NCBI GenBank assembly: GCA_900554895.1
Contig: USIX01000035.1
Coordinates: forward strand, 1-17,203
Source: an uncultured Megamonas sp.
GTDB lineage: Bacteria > Bacillota > Negativicutes > Selenomonadales > Selenomonadaceae
Reading direction: 5' to 3'
Length of the DNA stretch: 17,203 nucleotides
Both the position numbers and the translations under genes were made by a program. Each line of letters starts with the position of its first letter. Position 1 is the stretch's first letter. Below are positions 1 to 7,554 of this stretch, piece by piece. Under the pieces are notes generated by a model. It did not search any database, was not told the origin of the DNA, and saw only the letters and a program-made list of their open reading frames with translations.

Positions 1-39
1 GTAAACAAACAAGCTCTCAGAAATATCTTCGATAAATAA
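1..39 (+). CDS. Possible 3' end of a plus-strand gene (partial)
   Basis: Frame 1 is open from the window edge and stops with TAA at 37-39, giving the C-terminal residues VNKQALRNIFDK. A good intrinsic terminator follows 17 bases later, and its stem pairs better when transcribed in this direction. That is the main reason to suspect a real gene end. Twelve codons are too few to identify a family, and another frame is also open over this short stretch. Confidence 0.3.
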   Translation, partial: VNKQALRNIFDK

Positions 40-56
40 TCAAGATAAAATAAAAA

Positions 57-92
57 GGTTATCTCTCATTTATTTGAGAGGTAACCTTTTTT
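57..92 (+). terminator. Rho-independent terminator
   Basis: Inverted repeat with arms at 57-68 and 75-86, a six-base loop, and a T-run at 87-92. Read on plus, all 12 pairs form with one U-G wobble; on minus the same position is a C-A mismatch. It therefore suits a plus-strand gene ending at 39 best. The A-run on its left could still let it stop leftward transcripts from the CRISPR array. Confidence 0.8.
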
Positions 93-2377
93 ATTTAGAT
101 AATGTTAATCTTAATCAAAAACGGTTCTAAATATGTACCGTGTTCCGGAAAAATTCAAATACATCTAATGTTAATCTTAATCAAGAATAAAAACACACGC
201 CGTGCGTTTACCGTGCGATAAAATTCAAATACATCGAATGTTAATCTTAATCGGTCTGGATATCGGATTGGCTGTTTACTACTATACTATTCAAATACAT
301 CGAATGTTAATCTTAATCATAAGGAATTTGGACAGGTAAGAATAATAAAAGACGGATTCAAATACATCGAATGTTAATCTTAATCCCATATGGCTGGCCA
401 AAAGCCTTGCCAGGGCTTCAAATTCAAATACATCGAATGTTAATCTTAATCGCTTCACGGTATCTTTTTATAAAAAAATCTTAACCAATTCAAATACATC
501 GAATGTTAATCTTAATCTTTATTATCTCCGTTATTTCAGCACTCGAACGGTTCTATTCAAATACATCGAATGTTAATCTTAATCCTTTGTAAAGAACGCT
601 AGTAAACCAGGAGCACTACTATTCAAATACATCGAATGTTAATCTTAATTGTGGTGGAATATTAATAATAATGACTAGGTGGCATCATTCAAATACATCG
701 AATGTTAATCTTAATCTGGGCATTGTTTTATAGGCTTATCGGGCGTTAGCATACATTCAAATACATCGAATGTTAATCTTAATCCCTCCAACACGGTCTG
801 AAATGCTATACAGGTCATTTGATTCAAATACATCGAATGTTAATCTTAATCTAATTTTAAATTTTCTTCTATGGTTTGTAAACCATATTCAAATACATCG
901 AATGTTAATCTTAATCAAAAGCCCCTATTCTATGTTATAATAAAAGTGTCAAATTCAAATACATCGAATGTTAATCTTAATCAGTTTAAAACGCTATATC
1001 CGCAATTTGAAAACGTAGAATTCAAATACATCGAATGTTAATCTTAATCAAGTTCAGCGGTAAAAGGGTTAAACCAGTTACCGATTCAAATACATCGAAT
1101 GTTAATCTTAATCTCTGTGCAGTTATTGGCTCATGTTCGCATAATAAAGAATTCAAATACATCGAATGTTAATCTTAATCCTGAAAAACAGCGTAGCGCG
1201 GCAACAGTAATTAACATATTCAAATACATCGAATGTTAATCTTAATCTACGGAATAAATGCAGAGCGGCGGGGTATAAAGTAAAATTCAAATACATCGAA
1301 TGTTAATCTTAATCTTACAGAAAAACAACAGGAAATAATACAGGCGGTACAATTCAAATACATCGAATGTTAATCTTAATCGGATAGTTATACAAAAGAA
1401 TATGCTAATTGGATAAAATTCAAATACATCGAATGTTAATCTTAATCAATAACCAAAAAATCGAAACGAAGGTGAAACACCAATTCAAATACATCGAATG
1501 TTAATCTTAATCACGGGCGCAGATGACACTAGAGCAAGCAAAAGAGCAATTCAAATACATCGAATGTTAATCTTAATCTCCTGGAATTATAGAATTTGTC
1601 GCCGACGCTGCCAAATTTCAAATACATCGAATGTTAATCTTAATCAAAAAGATTAAAATCATTAATCTCTATCTACGATAGTTTCAAATACATCGAATGT
1701 TAATCTTAATCGAGCATATGCGTATTATGAACTGTTTAAAAAAATATTTCAAATACATCGAATGTTAATCTTAATCTGAACAGCTTCCGACTGTAGGGCA
1801 GGTGAATTTGATTTTCAAATACATCGAATGTTAATCTTAATCGATAACAGGTACACGTGCTGATATTCTGATTTCAGATTTCAAATACATCGAATGTTAA
1901 TCTTAATCGGAAACGGAGAAAATATATCTGATAACGGAAACACAACGTTTCAAATACATCGAATGTTAATCTTAATCATTTAAGAGAACAATTATTACCT
2001 GGATATTAATTTGGTTTCAAATACATCGAATGTTAATCTTAATCATACATTAATAAACTATTGACTATAGCTAAAATGAATTTCAAATACATCGAATGTT
2101 AATCTTAATCCTATTTTAAAGACAAAAATGGCATGAGCTGGATATATTTCAAATACATCGAATGTTAATCTTAATCATTTTAAGCTCTGCCAGCGAACCA
2201 TTTTTTATAAAATTTCAAATACATCGAATGTTAATCTTAATCTTTTCGTTTGGCAGAGGCAGTATTTATTTTCTTCTCAGATTTCAAATACATCGAATGT
2301 TAATCTTAATCGTATACTATAAGAACTTTAGGATACCATTCAGTAAATTTCAAATACATCGAATGTTAATCTTAATC
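87..2377 (-). CRISPR. CRISPR array, 34 full repeats plus one decayed, type I-B-like repeat
   Basis: A 30-base repeat recurs every 64-70 bases, with unique spacers of 34-40 bases (mostly 36-37). Full repeats start at 153, 223, 289, 356 and so on to 2348. A decayed terminal copy at 87-116 keeps only its last 16 bases. In the inferred transcribed (minus) direction the repeat begins GATTAAGATTAAC and ends GTATTTGAAA or GTATTTGAAT, so the likely 8-nt crRNA 5' handle is ATTTGAAA or ATTTGAAT. This resembles clostridial and fusobacterial type I-B repeats. Direction is supported by decay at the left end, an AT-rich leader at the right, and a good minus-strand promoter just outside the right-most repeat. 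Variants are the repeat at 153 (one internal G-to-T in plus reading), the repeat at 621 (last base T), and the first plus-strand base, which is A in the 22 left repeats and T in the 12 right repeats. No cas gene is present in the window. Confidence 0.98.
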
Positions 2378-2704
2378 TAACGAAAAATAAACGTTTCTTT
2401 TTATCAGTATATTCTAAAATAGTTTATTTGACAAGGTTTTTGCTGTTTTTTACCAGGCGATAATAAAATATTTAGTTTTTACAAGATAATAGTGCTTAAA
2501 ACCTTATGCAATAATAAACTATTGCTATTTTTAAATTTTTACGGCTGGTAATTTTTTATAAATAATACTGCACTGTTTAATACTTTAACTTTTTAAAACA
2601 AAAATTTATTATGATAACGCATTTTTTATCTTAAAAATATCACTTATAAAAAGTAATTATTCACTTATATAATAATAAAATACGGAAGTTTTTCCAAAAC
2701 ATAA
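2378..2704 (-). other. CRISPR leader and non-coding AT-rich gap
   Basis: About 330 bases of very AT-rich DNA with no credible gene. The right-most repeat borders it directly, as expected for a leader where new spacers are inserted. It holds the array promoter at 2400-2434. A small AT-rich hairpin sits at 2508-2525 (arms GCAATA and TATTGC), followed by T-rich DNA. I see no other element. Confidence 0.65.
2400..2434 (-). promoter_or_regulatory. Promoter of the CRISPR array in its leader
   Basis: Read on minus, TTGTCA (2429-2434) is followed by a 17-base spacer and TATACT (2406-2411), a near-consensus sigma-70 promoter. The predicted start near 2399-2400 lies about 22 bases before the first repeat, which ends at 2377. 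This sets both the transcription direction and the leader end of the array. Confidence 0.75.
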
Positions 2705-2741
2705 GAAAAAACGGCAGCAAATTTAATTTATTTACTGCCGC
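2705..2741 (-). terminator. Terminator of the five-gene operon
   Basis: Arms at 2712-2722 and 2730-2740 form an 11-bp stem with one G-U wobble. On minus this is followed by six T's (plus-strand A's 2706-2711). It begins only a few bases past the last stop codon at 2747, so it ends the minus-strand operon and insulates it from the CRISPR leader. Confidence 0.85.
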
Positions 2742-2746
2742 TTTTT

Positions 2747-3679
2747 TTATACTTGATTTATTTTAAGTTTTACTATTGATGTATGCGCGTAAACTATATC
2801 TTTGGCATGAACGAAAAATACTGTACCGTTGCATGGTGCTGTGAGTTCTTCGATTACAATATGCTCATACGGGTCGTAAATACGGGCAATAATTTCTCCT
2901 TTATATACTTCCTCATTTACGGCGACAAGACGTTCCATAAAACCTGCTGATTTCGATTTTACGGAAAGCATACGGTCTTCTTCGATTATTTCGCTGTGAA
3001 ATCCGCCCGGTACAGGAAGTGTCGTTATTTTTTTTGCATAAAAAAAACGCAGTACACTGCGGCAGGCCTCTTTTGCGCTCGGTCTGTCAATAAAGTCGCA
3101 CGCTTTCGTATAAAGAGAATATGCCTTGCAGTTCCATATCTGCCAGTTGTAGTTCAGCGTCGTCGTATCGTAAGGGCGCGGCGCACGGACAACAACGTAA
3201 GGTAAGCCGAATAGTTTACTGTTTTCTATATCCTCAAGACCTGTTTTCATCATGCGGATATGTGTGGAAAACTGTCCCGGAATATAAAAGCTCGTAAACT
3301 GTATGCCACACGGAAAATTCTTTACGGCATCGAATATGCTCTCCGCTATGCGCTGTGTCGTTTCGCCGGCATAGTAGCCGGGAAACATGCGGTTGATATC
3401 GGTGTCATCCTGCGGCCAGAAACGTTTCACCTGGTTCATGGAATAAGTATTGACGCACGGAATGACGACGATTTTTCTGCCAGAAGTGATGTAGTTATTT
3501 TTTTCATATAATTTTAGCCGTTCGATTAAAAGTGAACAGATATACATCTGCTGTATTTCGTTTCCTCTAAGTGCGCCAACCACACATACGCTTTCTTCAC
3601 CTTCGCCGAATTCATAGGCATAGACGCGCAGACTGTCGCGATAAAGAGATTTTAATTCATAAATCAGTTTTTTCTTCAT
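2747..3679 (-). CDS. AstE/AspA-like (M14-type) protein, probable pseudoenzyme
   Basis: A 310-residue member of the succinylglutamate desuccinylase/aspartoacylase family and paralogue of the next gene upstream. It keeps the D-x-N-R-x-F-P-G motif (94-101) and the C-terminal barrel-sandwich-like domain. The zinc and catalytic positions are changed: the HxxE motif is R38-G-N-E41, the second zinc His (in the DIHAS context) is replaced by a Phe or Thr around 128-129, and the general-base Glu aligns with Tyr190. All three losses were seen by eye alignment against its neighbour. It therefore probably lacks hydrolase activity and may bind ligand or regulate its partner. I chose the ATG at 3679, which overlaps the upstream TGA by four bases (ATGA) with GGAG before it, over a GTG nine bases earlier. 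Last gene of the operon. Confidence 0.85.
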   Translation of the reverse strand: MKKKLIYELKSLYRDSLRVYAYEFGEGEESVCVVGALRGNEIQQMYICSLLIERLKLYEKNNYITSGRKIVVIPCVNTYSMNQVKRFWPQDDTDINRMFPGYYAGETTQRIAESIFDAVKNFPCGIQFTSFYIPGQFSTHIRMMKTGLEDIENSKLFGLPYVVVRAPRPYDTTTLNYNWQIWNCKAYSLYTKACDFIDRPSAKEACRSVLRFFYAKKITTLPVPGGFHSEIIEEDRMLSVKSKSAGFMERLVAVNEEVYKGEIIARIYDPYEHIVIEELTAPCNGTVFFVHAKDIVYAHTSIVKLKINQV

Positions 3680-4602
3680 AGTGCACACTCCAGTAATCGT
3701 CCCAGTAAATTGCCTTCATTGACTATCGGATATTCCCGTAAGGTGAACAGCAGACCGTCACAGGGAGATAATACTTCGCTTTTCACCGTACCGTTCAGAG
3801 GGCTTACAATGCGTCCGATTAAATCGCCTTTATGCACGAAATTTTCATGATGCGCAAACGGAACGAACAGACCGGAACAGGACGCATTAAGAAAATGCAC
3901 CTGCCCGTCCGTACTTATAATAGGTTTTTTTATGGATAATTTCTGTATTTTCATCATGCCGAGGTGCATCATAGCATTGAAAATACCGTCGCACAACCTG
4001 TCGCCGTATAACGGCGTAAGGCGCATGCCGACGCCCATTTCCACGACGAGTGTCGGCGTCCACTGTTCATTGAGCGAATAGGCGAAGGTACTTTCCAGCA
4101 CTGTAGAGGCGGAATGAACCCAGATATAATCCATGTTCAGCCATTTTGCCATAGGAAGCAGTTTTTCCTTCTGCCGTTCATTAATTCTGATTTGCGGAAT
4201 TTCCCGCAGATAGATATTGCTGGCATGAATATCTATAACAAGATCGGCACCTGTTATATCATCAATGATGCGGCTTGTTACGTATTCAACCATAGAGCCC
4301 TGCGCATCACCCGGGAAAATACGGTTCATGTCCAAATCAAACATCGGTACCTTGCGTGTTATGGAATCCACTCCCAAAGGATTCAGGCAAGGATAAATAT
4401 CCACTATACCGTTCCAGTTTTCGGCGGATTTATTAAGTTTCTCCTGCAAACGGTAGCAGACATACTGTCCTTCCAGTTCGTCACCGTGTATGCCGCTGAC
4501 GATGCAGATGCGCGTCTCGGAATCACCGCTTATAAGACGCTGTTTTTTTATCATATAATGTTCATCTATCGGTAAAGGTATATCGCTTACCGTGATTTCC
4601 AT
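3676..4602 (-). CDS. AstE/AspA-family zinc deacylase (M14-type)
   Basis: A 308-residue succinylglutamate desuccinylase/aspartoacylase family protein. The zinc site is intact: H39 and E42 in the GIHGDE motif, and H126 in DIHAS. N93-R94 in the M-N-R-x-F-P-G motif fits the substrate-carboxylate binding pair of the family, and E188 in VVEMG fits the general base. The C-terminal ~90 residues form the usual beta-rich domain. Family members cleave N-acyl or amide bonds of small amino-acid derivatives; the substrate here is unknown. The start is firm: GAGGAGG lies eight bases before the ATG, inside the last codons of the transglutaminase gene, whose stop is three bases away. A purely catabolic arginine role is unlikely given the operon partners. 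Confidence 0.88.
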   Translation of the reverse strand: MEITVSDIPLPIDEHYMIKKQRLISGDSETRICIVSGIHGDELEGQYVCYRLQEKLNKSAENWNGIVDIYPCLNPLGVDSITRKVPMFDLDMNRIFPGDAQGSMVEYVTSRIIDDITGADLVIDIHASNIYLREIPQIRINERQKEKLLPMAKWLNMDYIWVHSASTVLESTFAYSLNEQWTPTLVVEMGVGMRLTPLYGDRLCDGIFNAMMHLGMMKIQKLSIKKPIISTDGQVHFLNASCSGLFVPFAHHENFVHKGDLIGRIVSPLNGTVKSEVLSPCDGLLFTLREYPIVNEGNLLGRLLECAL

Positions 4603-4605
4603 AAA

Positions 4606-5394
4606 TCAAACCTCCTCGACATTCAAAAAAATGGTCTGGGACTGTCTTGCAAAAAAAGGACTGAAAAAAATTCCTCTGTTTACAAGACAGTCTTTATAGT
4701 CCCGTCCGCGGGAAAAAACGAGGTACGTATCATTCACTAGCAGATTATTCGTAGGGTCAAATCCGTACCAGCGGTTATTGGCGAAAATTTCAACCCATGC
4801 GTGAGTAGTATTTTCATTCATCATGATACCGGCAACATAGCGGGAGGGAATTTTCAGTTTACGGGTAATCGCCGCCATAATCTGAGCATAATCCTGACAA
4901 ACACCCTGTCTGAGGGCAAAAGCATCATCCGCCGCCGTCTTAATATCTGTCGCACCGGAAACATAATTCATTGCATCATAAACGGACTGCATTACGTATA
5001 GAGCCTTTTCATAATCGCTATATAAAGCTTCACATCCTCTGCGGCACTTTTCGTAAAACGGCAGCAGATTTTTCCCCACGGCTGTCTGCTGCGTAGGCAG
5101 AAGAAATACATCATTCAGGTGATTGTCAAAATCATATTTCTGCCAGTCAACCTGCGCTTGTGCCGTTATATGCAGATTTAATGAAGTGTGCTCCTGCGCC
5201 TTGTAGCCGTACCAGAAGCGATTGCCGAAACTGTCGCGGCTGATGGAGAAATAATCCGCGTCAAGACTTATGCGCACATTATTCACCATTTGCCGCGGCT
5301 CTGTTTTCGGCAGACATTTGAGCGAAAAATAGTGATGATTTACTTTGCAGTCAAAAGAAATTTTCAAACGATAATCCATAGATAAATTTTTCAT
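4606..5394 (-). CDS. Transglutaminase-like cysteine protease
   Basis: A 262-residue bacterial transglutaminase-like protein. The N-terminal ~100 residues are beta-rich, as in the bacterial transglutaminase N-domain, followed by the core fold. The triad is complete: C166 in RQGVCQDYA, H198 in TTHAWVEIF and D213 in GFDPTNN. Most bacterial members act as amide hydrolases or peptidases rather than cross-linkers. No signal peptide is visible, so a cytoplasmic role is expected. It starts four bases after the alpha-E stop codon, and its ribosome site is weak, which suggests translational coupling. This gene class commonly sits next to circularly permuted ATP-grasp and alpha-E genes, as here. The exact substrate cannot be read from sequence. 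Confidence 0.9.
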   Translation of the reverse strand: MKNLSMDYRLKISFDCKVNHHYFSLKCLPKTEPRQMVNNVRISLDADYFSISRDSFGNRFWYGYKAQEHTSLNLHITAQAQVDWQKYDFDNHLNDVFLLPTQQTAVGKNLLPFYEKCRRGCEALYSDYEKALYVMQSVYDAMNYVSGATDIKTAADDAFALRQGVCQDYAQIMAAITRKLKIPSRYVAGIMMNENTTHAWVEIFANNRWYGFDPTNNLLVNDTYLVFSRGRDYKDCLVNRGIFFSPFFARQSQTIFLNVEEV

Positions 5395-5398
5395 AGTA

Positions 5399-6061
5399 TC
5401 AAATCAGACTTTCCGTGAGAGAAATCGCTTTATCGTAATCCACCGTTTCACTGTTTTTCAGCACATTTTTAAGTTGTATGAATGCTTCCTTATTATAAGG
5501 AATATGCGAATAATTGAGGCGATGTTCCAGCATATCACAGGCTTTAATGAGTTCTTTTCTATCTTTATGCAGATAAAGATAGATGTCCAGACGTTCCAGT
5601 CGCCTGCCCAGCTTTATGATACTGCGGATTTCATGATTTTCTATCTCATCATCGAGTGAAGCCCAAAAAGCAAGTATGCGGTCAAGTATATTCTGCAAAT
5701 CAATAATAAAAGAGTCGAAATCATTTAAAGAAGTTAAATCATTCACGGCAAGCTCCAGATACGACATGGTCTGCGTACCTATTTCATTGCGCAGAATTAT
5801 ACAGTTGTCATAGGCGCGGTACAGATTGGAAATAAGAGAATTAGGGTCGTTTTTATCTTTTAGATACCGCTTTACGAAATCGTCCATATTGTCGTAAATA
5901 TTGGGGATTTTGAAATCAATGCAGTATCCTATATAAAAATCGGGTTCTTCTATCATTTTGTCATAGCCGGTGAAAAATTCCTTAATCGTACTGTAAACGC
6001 GTTCGCTGTAGCGTCCCAGCCATAATAAATTATCAATTTTATTTAACGCGACAATATCCAT
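5399..6061 (-). CDS. Alpha-E domain protein (short form)
   Basis: A 220-residue, mainly helical protein with alpha-E hallmarks: NLLWLGRYSER at 11-21, the central helix around residues 82-104, and RSIIKLGRRLERLD at 146-159. Family members usually have about 300 residues, so this one is about a quarter to a third shorter. The shortage appears to fall between and after the conserved helices rather than at one broken end, and no frameshift is seen. Alpha-E proteins have no proven reaction but travel with circularly permuted ATP-grasp and transglutaminase genes. Its ATG overlaps the end of the ATP-grasp gene by 19 bases with AAGGA just before it, so the two are translationally coupled. A physical complex with the ATP-grasp enzyme is a reasonable inference. 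Confidence 0.85.
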   Translation of the reverse strand: MDIVALNKIDNLLWLGRYSERVYSTIKEFFTGYDKMIEEPDFYIGYCIDFKIPNIYDNMDDFVKRYLKDKNDPNSLISNLYRAYDNCIILRNEIGTQTMSYLELAVNDLTSLNDFDSFIIDLQNILDRILAFWASLDDEIENHEIRSIIKLGRRLERLDIYLYLHKDRKELIKACDMLEHRLNYSHIPYNKEAFIQLKNVLKNSETVDYDKAISLTESLI

Positions 6062-7356
6062 GTATCCTTAAAACCTCCGCCTTGTGATGAATTTACGATG
6101 AAACTGTCGGGATTGCGGGAAAAACGGGTCAATCCGCTTTTCCAGACCTGAGTCGTTTCACCGCTTAAAACGAATGCGCGCAAATCGGCTTTGCGCTCGA
6201 TAAGCTGATCGCCGTCCAGAATTTCCAGTCCCTTGAAATCGATTACTTCCTGCGCTATAAAACGGCGCGGTTGCTGTAATAATTTATCGATAAACTGCAT
6301 TTTCATTTCCGGTGCCAGCGTATTGGCGAAAAATACGCCGTATCCGCCTGCTTCGGCAACATCCTTTATGACAAGGCGGTCGAAATTATCCAGAATGTAC
6401 TGGCGGTCTTCCTTAAAATACGGCAAATATGTCGGCGCATTGCGCAGGATAGGTTCTTCATTCAGATAATACTCAATCATTTTCGGCACAAAATAATAAA
6501 TACCCTTATCATCTGCCACTCCGTTGCCGGGAGCATTGATAAGGGCGACGTTGCCTTTTTTATAAATTTCCATAAGATGAGGTATGCCGATTAACGAATC
6601 TTCTCTGAATGTCATCGGATCCAAATATTCATCGGAGATACGGCGATAGAGTGCACCGATTTTCTCCAGCGAGCCGGTATAATTTTTAAAATACAGATAA
6701 TCCTCCTGGACTACGACATCATCGGAACTGACAAGAACTGCACCGATTTTTTCCGCCAGATAGGCGTGTTCAAAATATGCCGCATTCATTCTGCCCGGCG
6801 TGAAAATTGCATTTATACCCCCTGTATTCACATAGTCCATGACATTTTTAAGCATCCGGGCATAATTGCGATTGTCGGCGACTTCATTGTGCATATACGT
6901 TATGGGACTGGCACGGCGGCATATAGAGCGGGCAATCATCGGATAGGATGCGCCGCTCGGCACACGCAGATTATCCTCCAACACGAACCAAGTCCCGTCT
7001 TTTGCCTGCACCAAATCAATACCGGAAATATGAGAATGAATGTTCTTCGGCGGAACGATACCTTCGCATTCGGCCAAATAACCGCTGGAAGAATAAACAA
7101 ATTCCGGCGGAATTTTATTATCGTTAATAATATTTTTCTCACCGTAAATATCATCAAGAAAAGCATTCAAAGCATCGACACGCTGAATTAAGCCGATACT
7201 AAGATATTCAAATTCTTCTTTAGTAATTATGCGCGGCAGACAGTCGAACGGAAACAACTGCTCATGAAAGACATTGTCTTTGTAAATGCCGAACTTTACA
7301 CCGTACCGTTTCAGTAAATCATTGACCTTTTCTGTATATCGGATGAGTTCTACCAT
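6043..7356 (-). CDS. Circularly permuted ATP-grasp (type 2) amidoligase-like protein
   Basis: A 437-residue circularly permuted ATP-grasp protein of the DUF404/DUF407 type. Visible conserved stretches are LEDNLRVPSGASYP (126-139), FTPGRMNAAYFEHAYLA (185-201), the INAPGNGVADDKG loop (273-285), the nucleotide-binding VIKDVAEAGGYGVFF (329-343), RKADLRAF (388-395) and NSSQGGGFKDTW (422-433). ATP-grasp enzymes join a carboxylate to an amine through an acyl phosphate, so this protein is the likely peptide or amide-bond maker of the operon. The substrate is unknown. I chose the ATG at 7356, with AGAAGGG before it. The longer frame from a TTG at 7398 starts inside the leader hairpin and adds 14 unlikely residues. 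First gene of the five-gene operon. Confidence 0.92.
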   Translation of the reverse strand: MVELIRYTEKVNDLLKRYGVKFGIYKDNVFHEQLFPFDCLPRIITKEEFEYLSIGLIQRVDALNAFLDDIYGEKNIINDNKIPPEFVYSSSGYLAECEGIVPPKNIHSHISGIDLVQAKDGTWFVLEDNLRVPSGASYPMIARSICRRASPITYMHNEVADNRNYARMLKNVMDYVNTGGINAIFTPGRMNAAYFEHAYLAEKIGAVLVSSDDVVVQEDYLYFKNYTGSLEKIGALYRRISDEYLDPMTFREDSLIGIPHLMEIYKKGNVALINAPGNGVADDKGIYYFVPKMIEYYLNEEPILRNAPTYLPYFKEDRQYILDNFDRLVIKDVAEAGGYGVFFANTLAPEMKMQFIDKLLQQPRRFIAQEVIDFKGLEILDGDQLIERKADLRAFVLSGETTQVWKSGLTRFSRNPDSFIVNSSQGGGFKDTWILSR

Positions 7357-7380
7357 AATATCCCTTCTTTTTACTGTAAT

Positions 7381-7414
7381 AAAAAACGCCCTATTCAACT
7401 AAGTGAATAGGACG
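7381..7414 (-). terminator. Terminator-like hairpin in the operon leader (possible attenuator)
   Basis: Read on minus, an 11-bp stem (core arms 7404-7411 and 7390-7397, extended by CG pairs and one G-U wobble) with a six-base loop is followed directly by TTTTTT (plus A's 7381-7386). It lies between the predicted promoter and the ATP-grasp ATG, ending about 25 bases before that ATG. There is no room for another promoter after it, so transcripts must pass through it. Confidence 0.7.
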
Positions 7415-7428
7415 CCTTTGTCGCTTAT

Positions 7429-7457
7429 AGTTTATTATATCTCAAGCCAAAAGTCAA
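7429..7457 (-). promoter_or_regulatory. Probable promoter of the ATP-grasp operon
   Basis: On minus, TTGACT (7452-7457) is followed 17 bases later by TAAACT (7429-7434). A perfect TATAAT (7434-7439) overlaps this but is only 12 bases from the TTGACT. Either would start transcription about 60-70 bases before the ATG, upstream of the leader hairpin. Confidence 0.5.
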
Positions 7458-7554
7458 TAGAGCAGCACATAATTTATTTGTTAAAAGACTTTATTCATGT
7501 TATATCATTTTACAATTGTATACTTGTATCAAAAATATTTTCTATAATTCTTTA

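Noticed and set aside
183-222. 40-base spacer with CCGTGCG twice
   Set aside because: The internal duplication is only seven bases and spacer length varies anyway; likely property of the source DNA or chance.
117-2347. Self-targeting spacers against genes of this window
   Set aside because: Visual comparison showed no spacer matching the operon or polysaccharide genes; a systematic search was not possible here.
2162-2380. Plus-strand 72-codon open frame with a repeated HRMLILI motif
   Set aside because: It is translated CRISPR repeat; the repeated peptide comes from the 30-base repeat in one frame.
2428-2464. TTGACA and GATAAT on the plus strand as a rightward promoter
   Set aside because: The spacing is about 25 bases, too long; the same bases form a better minus-strand promoter for the array.
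2508-2525. GCAATA/TATTGC hairpin followed by T-rich DNA in the CRISPR leader as a terminator
   Set aside because: The stem is six AT-rich pairs and the surrounding DNA is T-rich throughout, so it is not distinguishable from background.
4114-4575. Plus-strand 153-codon open frame opposite the deacylase gene
   Set aside because: The opposite strand carries a gene with intact family motifs; this is its shadow.
7357-7398. Longer N-terminus of the ATP-grasp protein from a TTG start
   Set aside because: The extension is encoded by the leader hairpin and its T-run; the ATG at 7356 has a good ribosome site.
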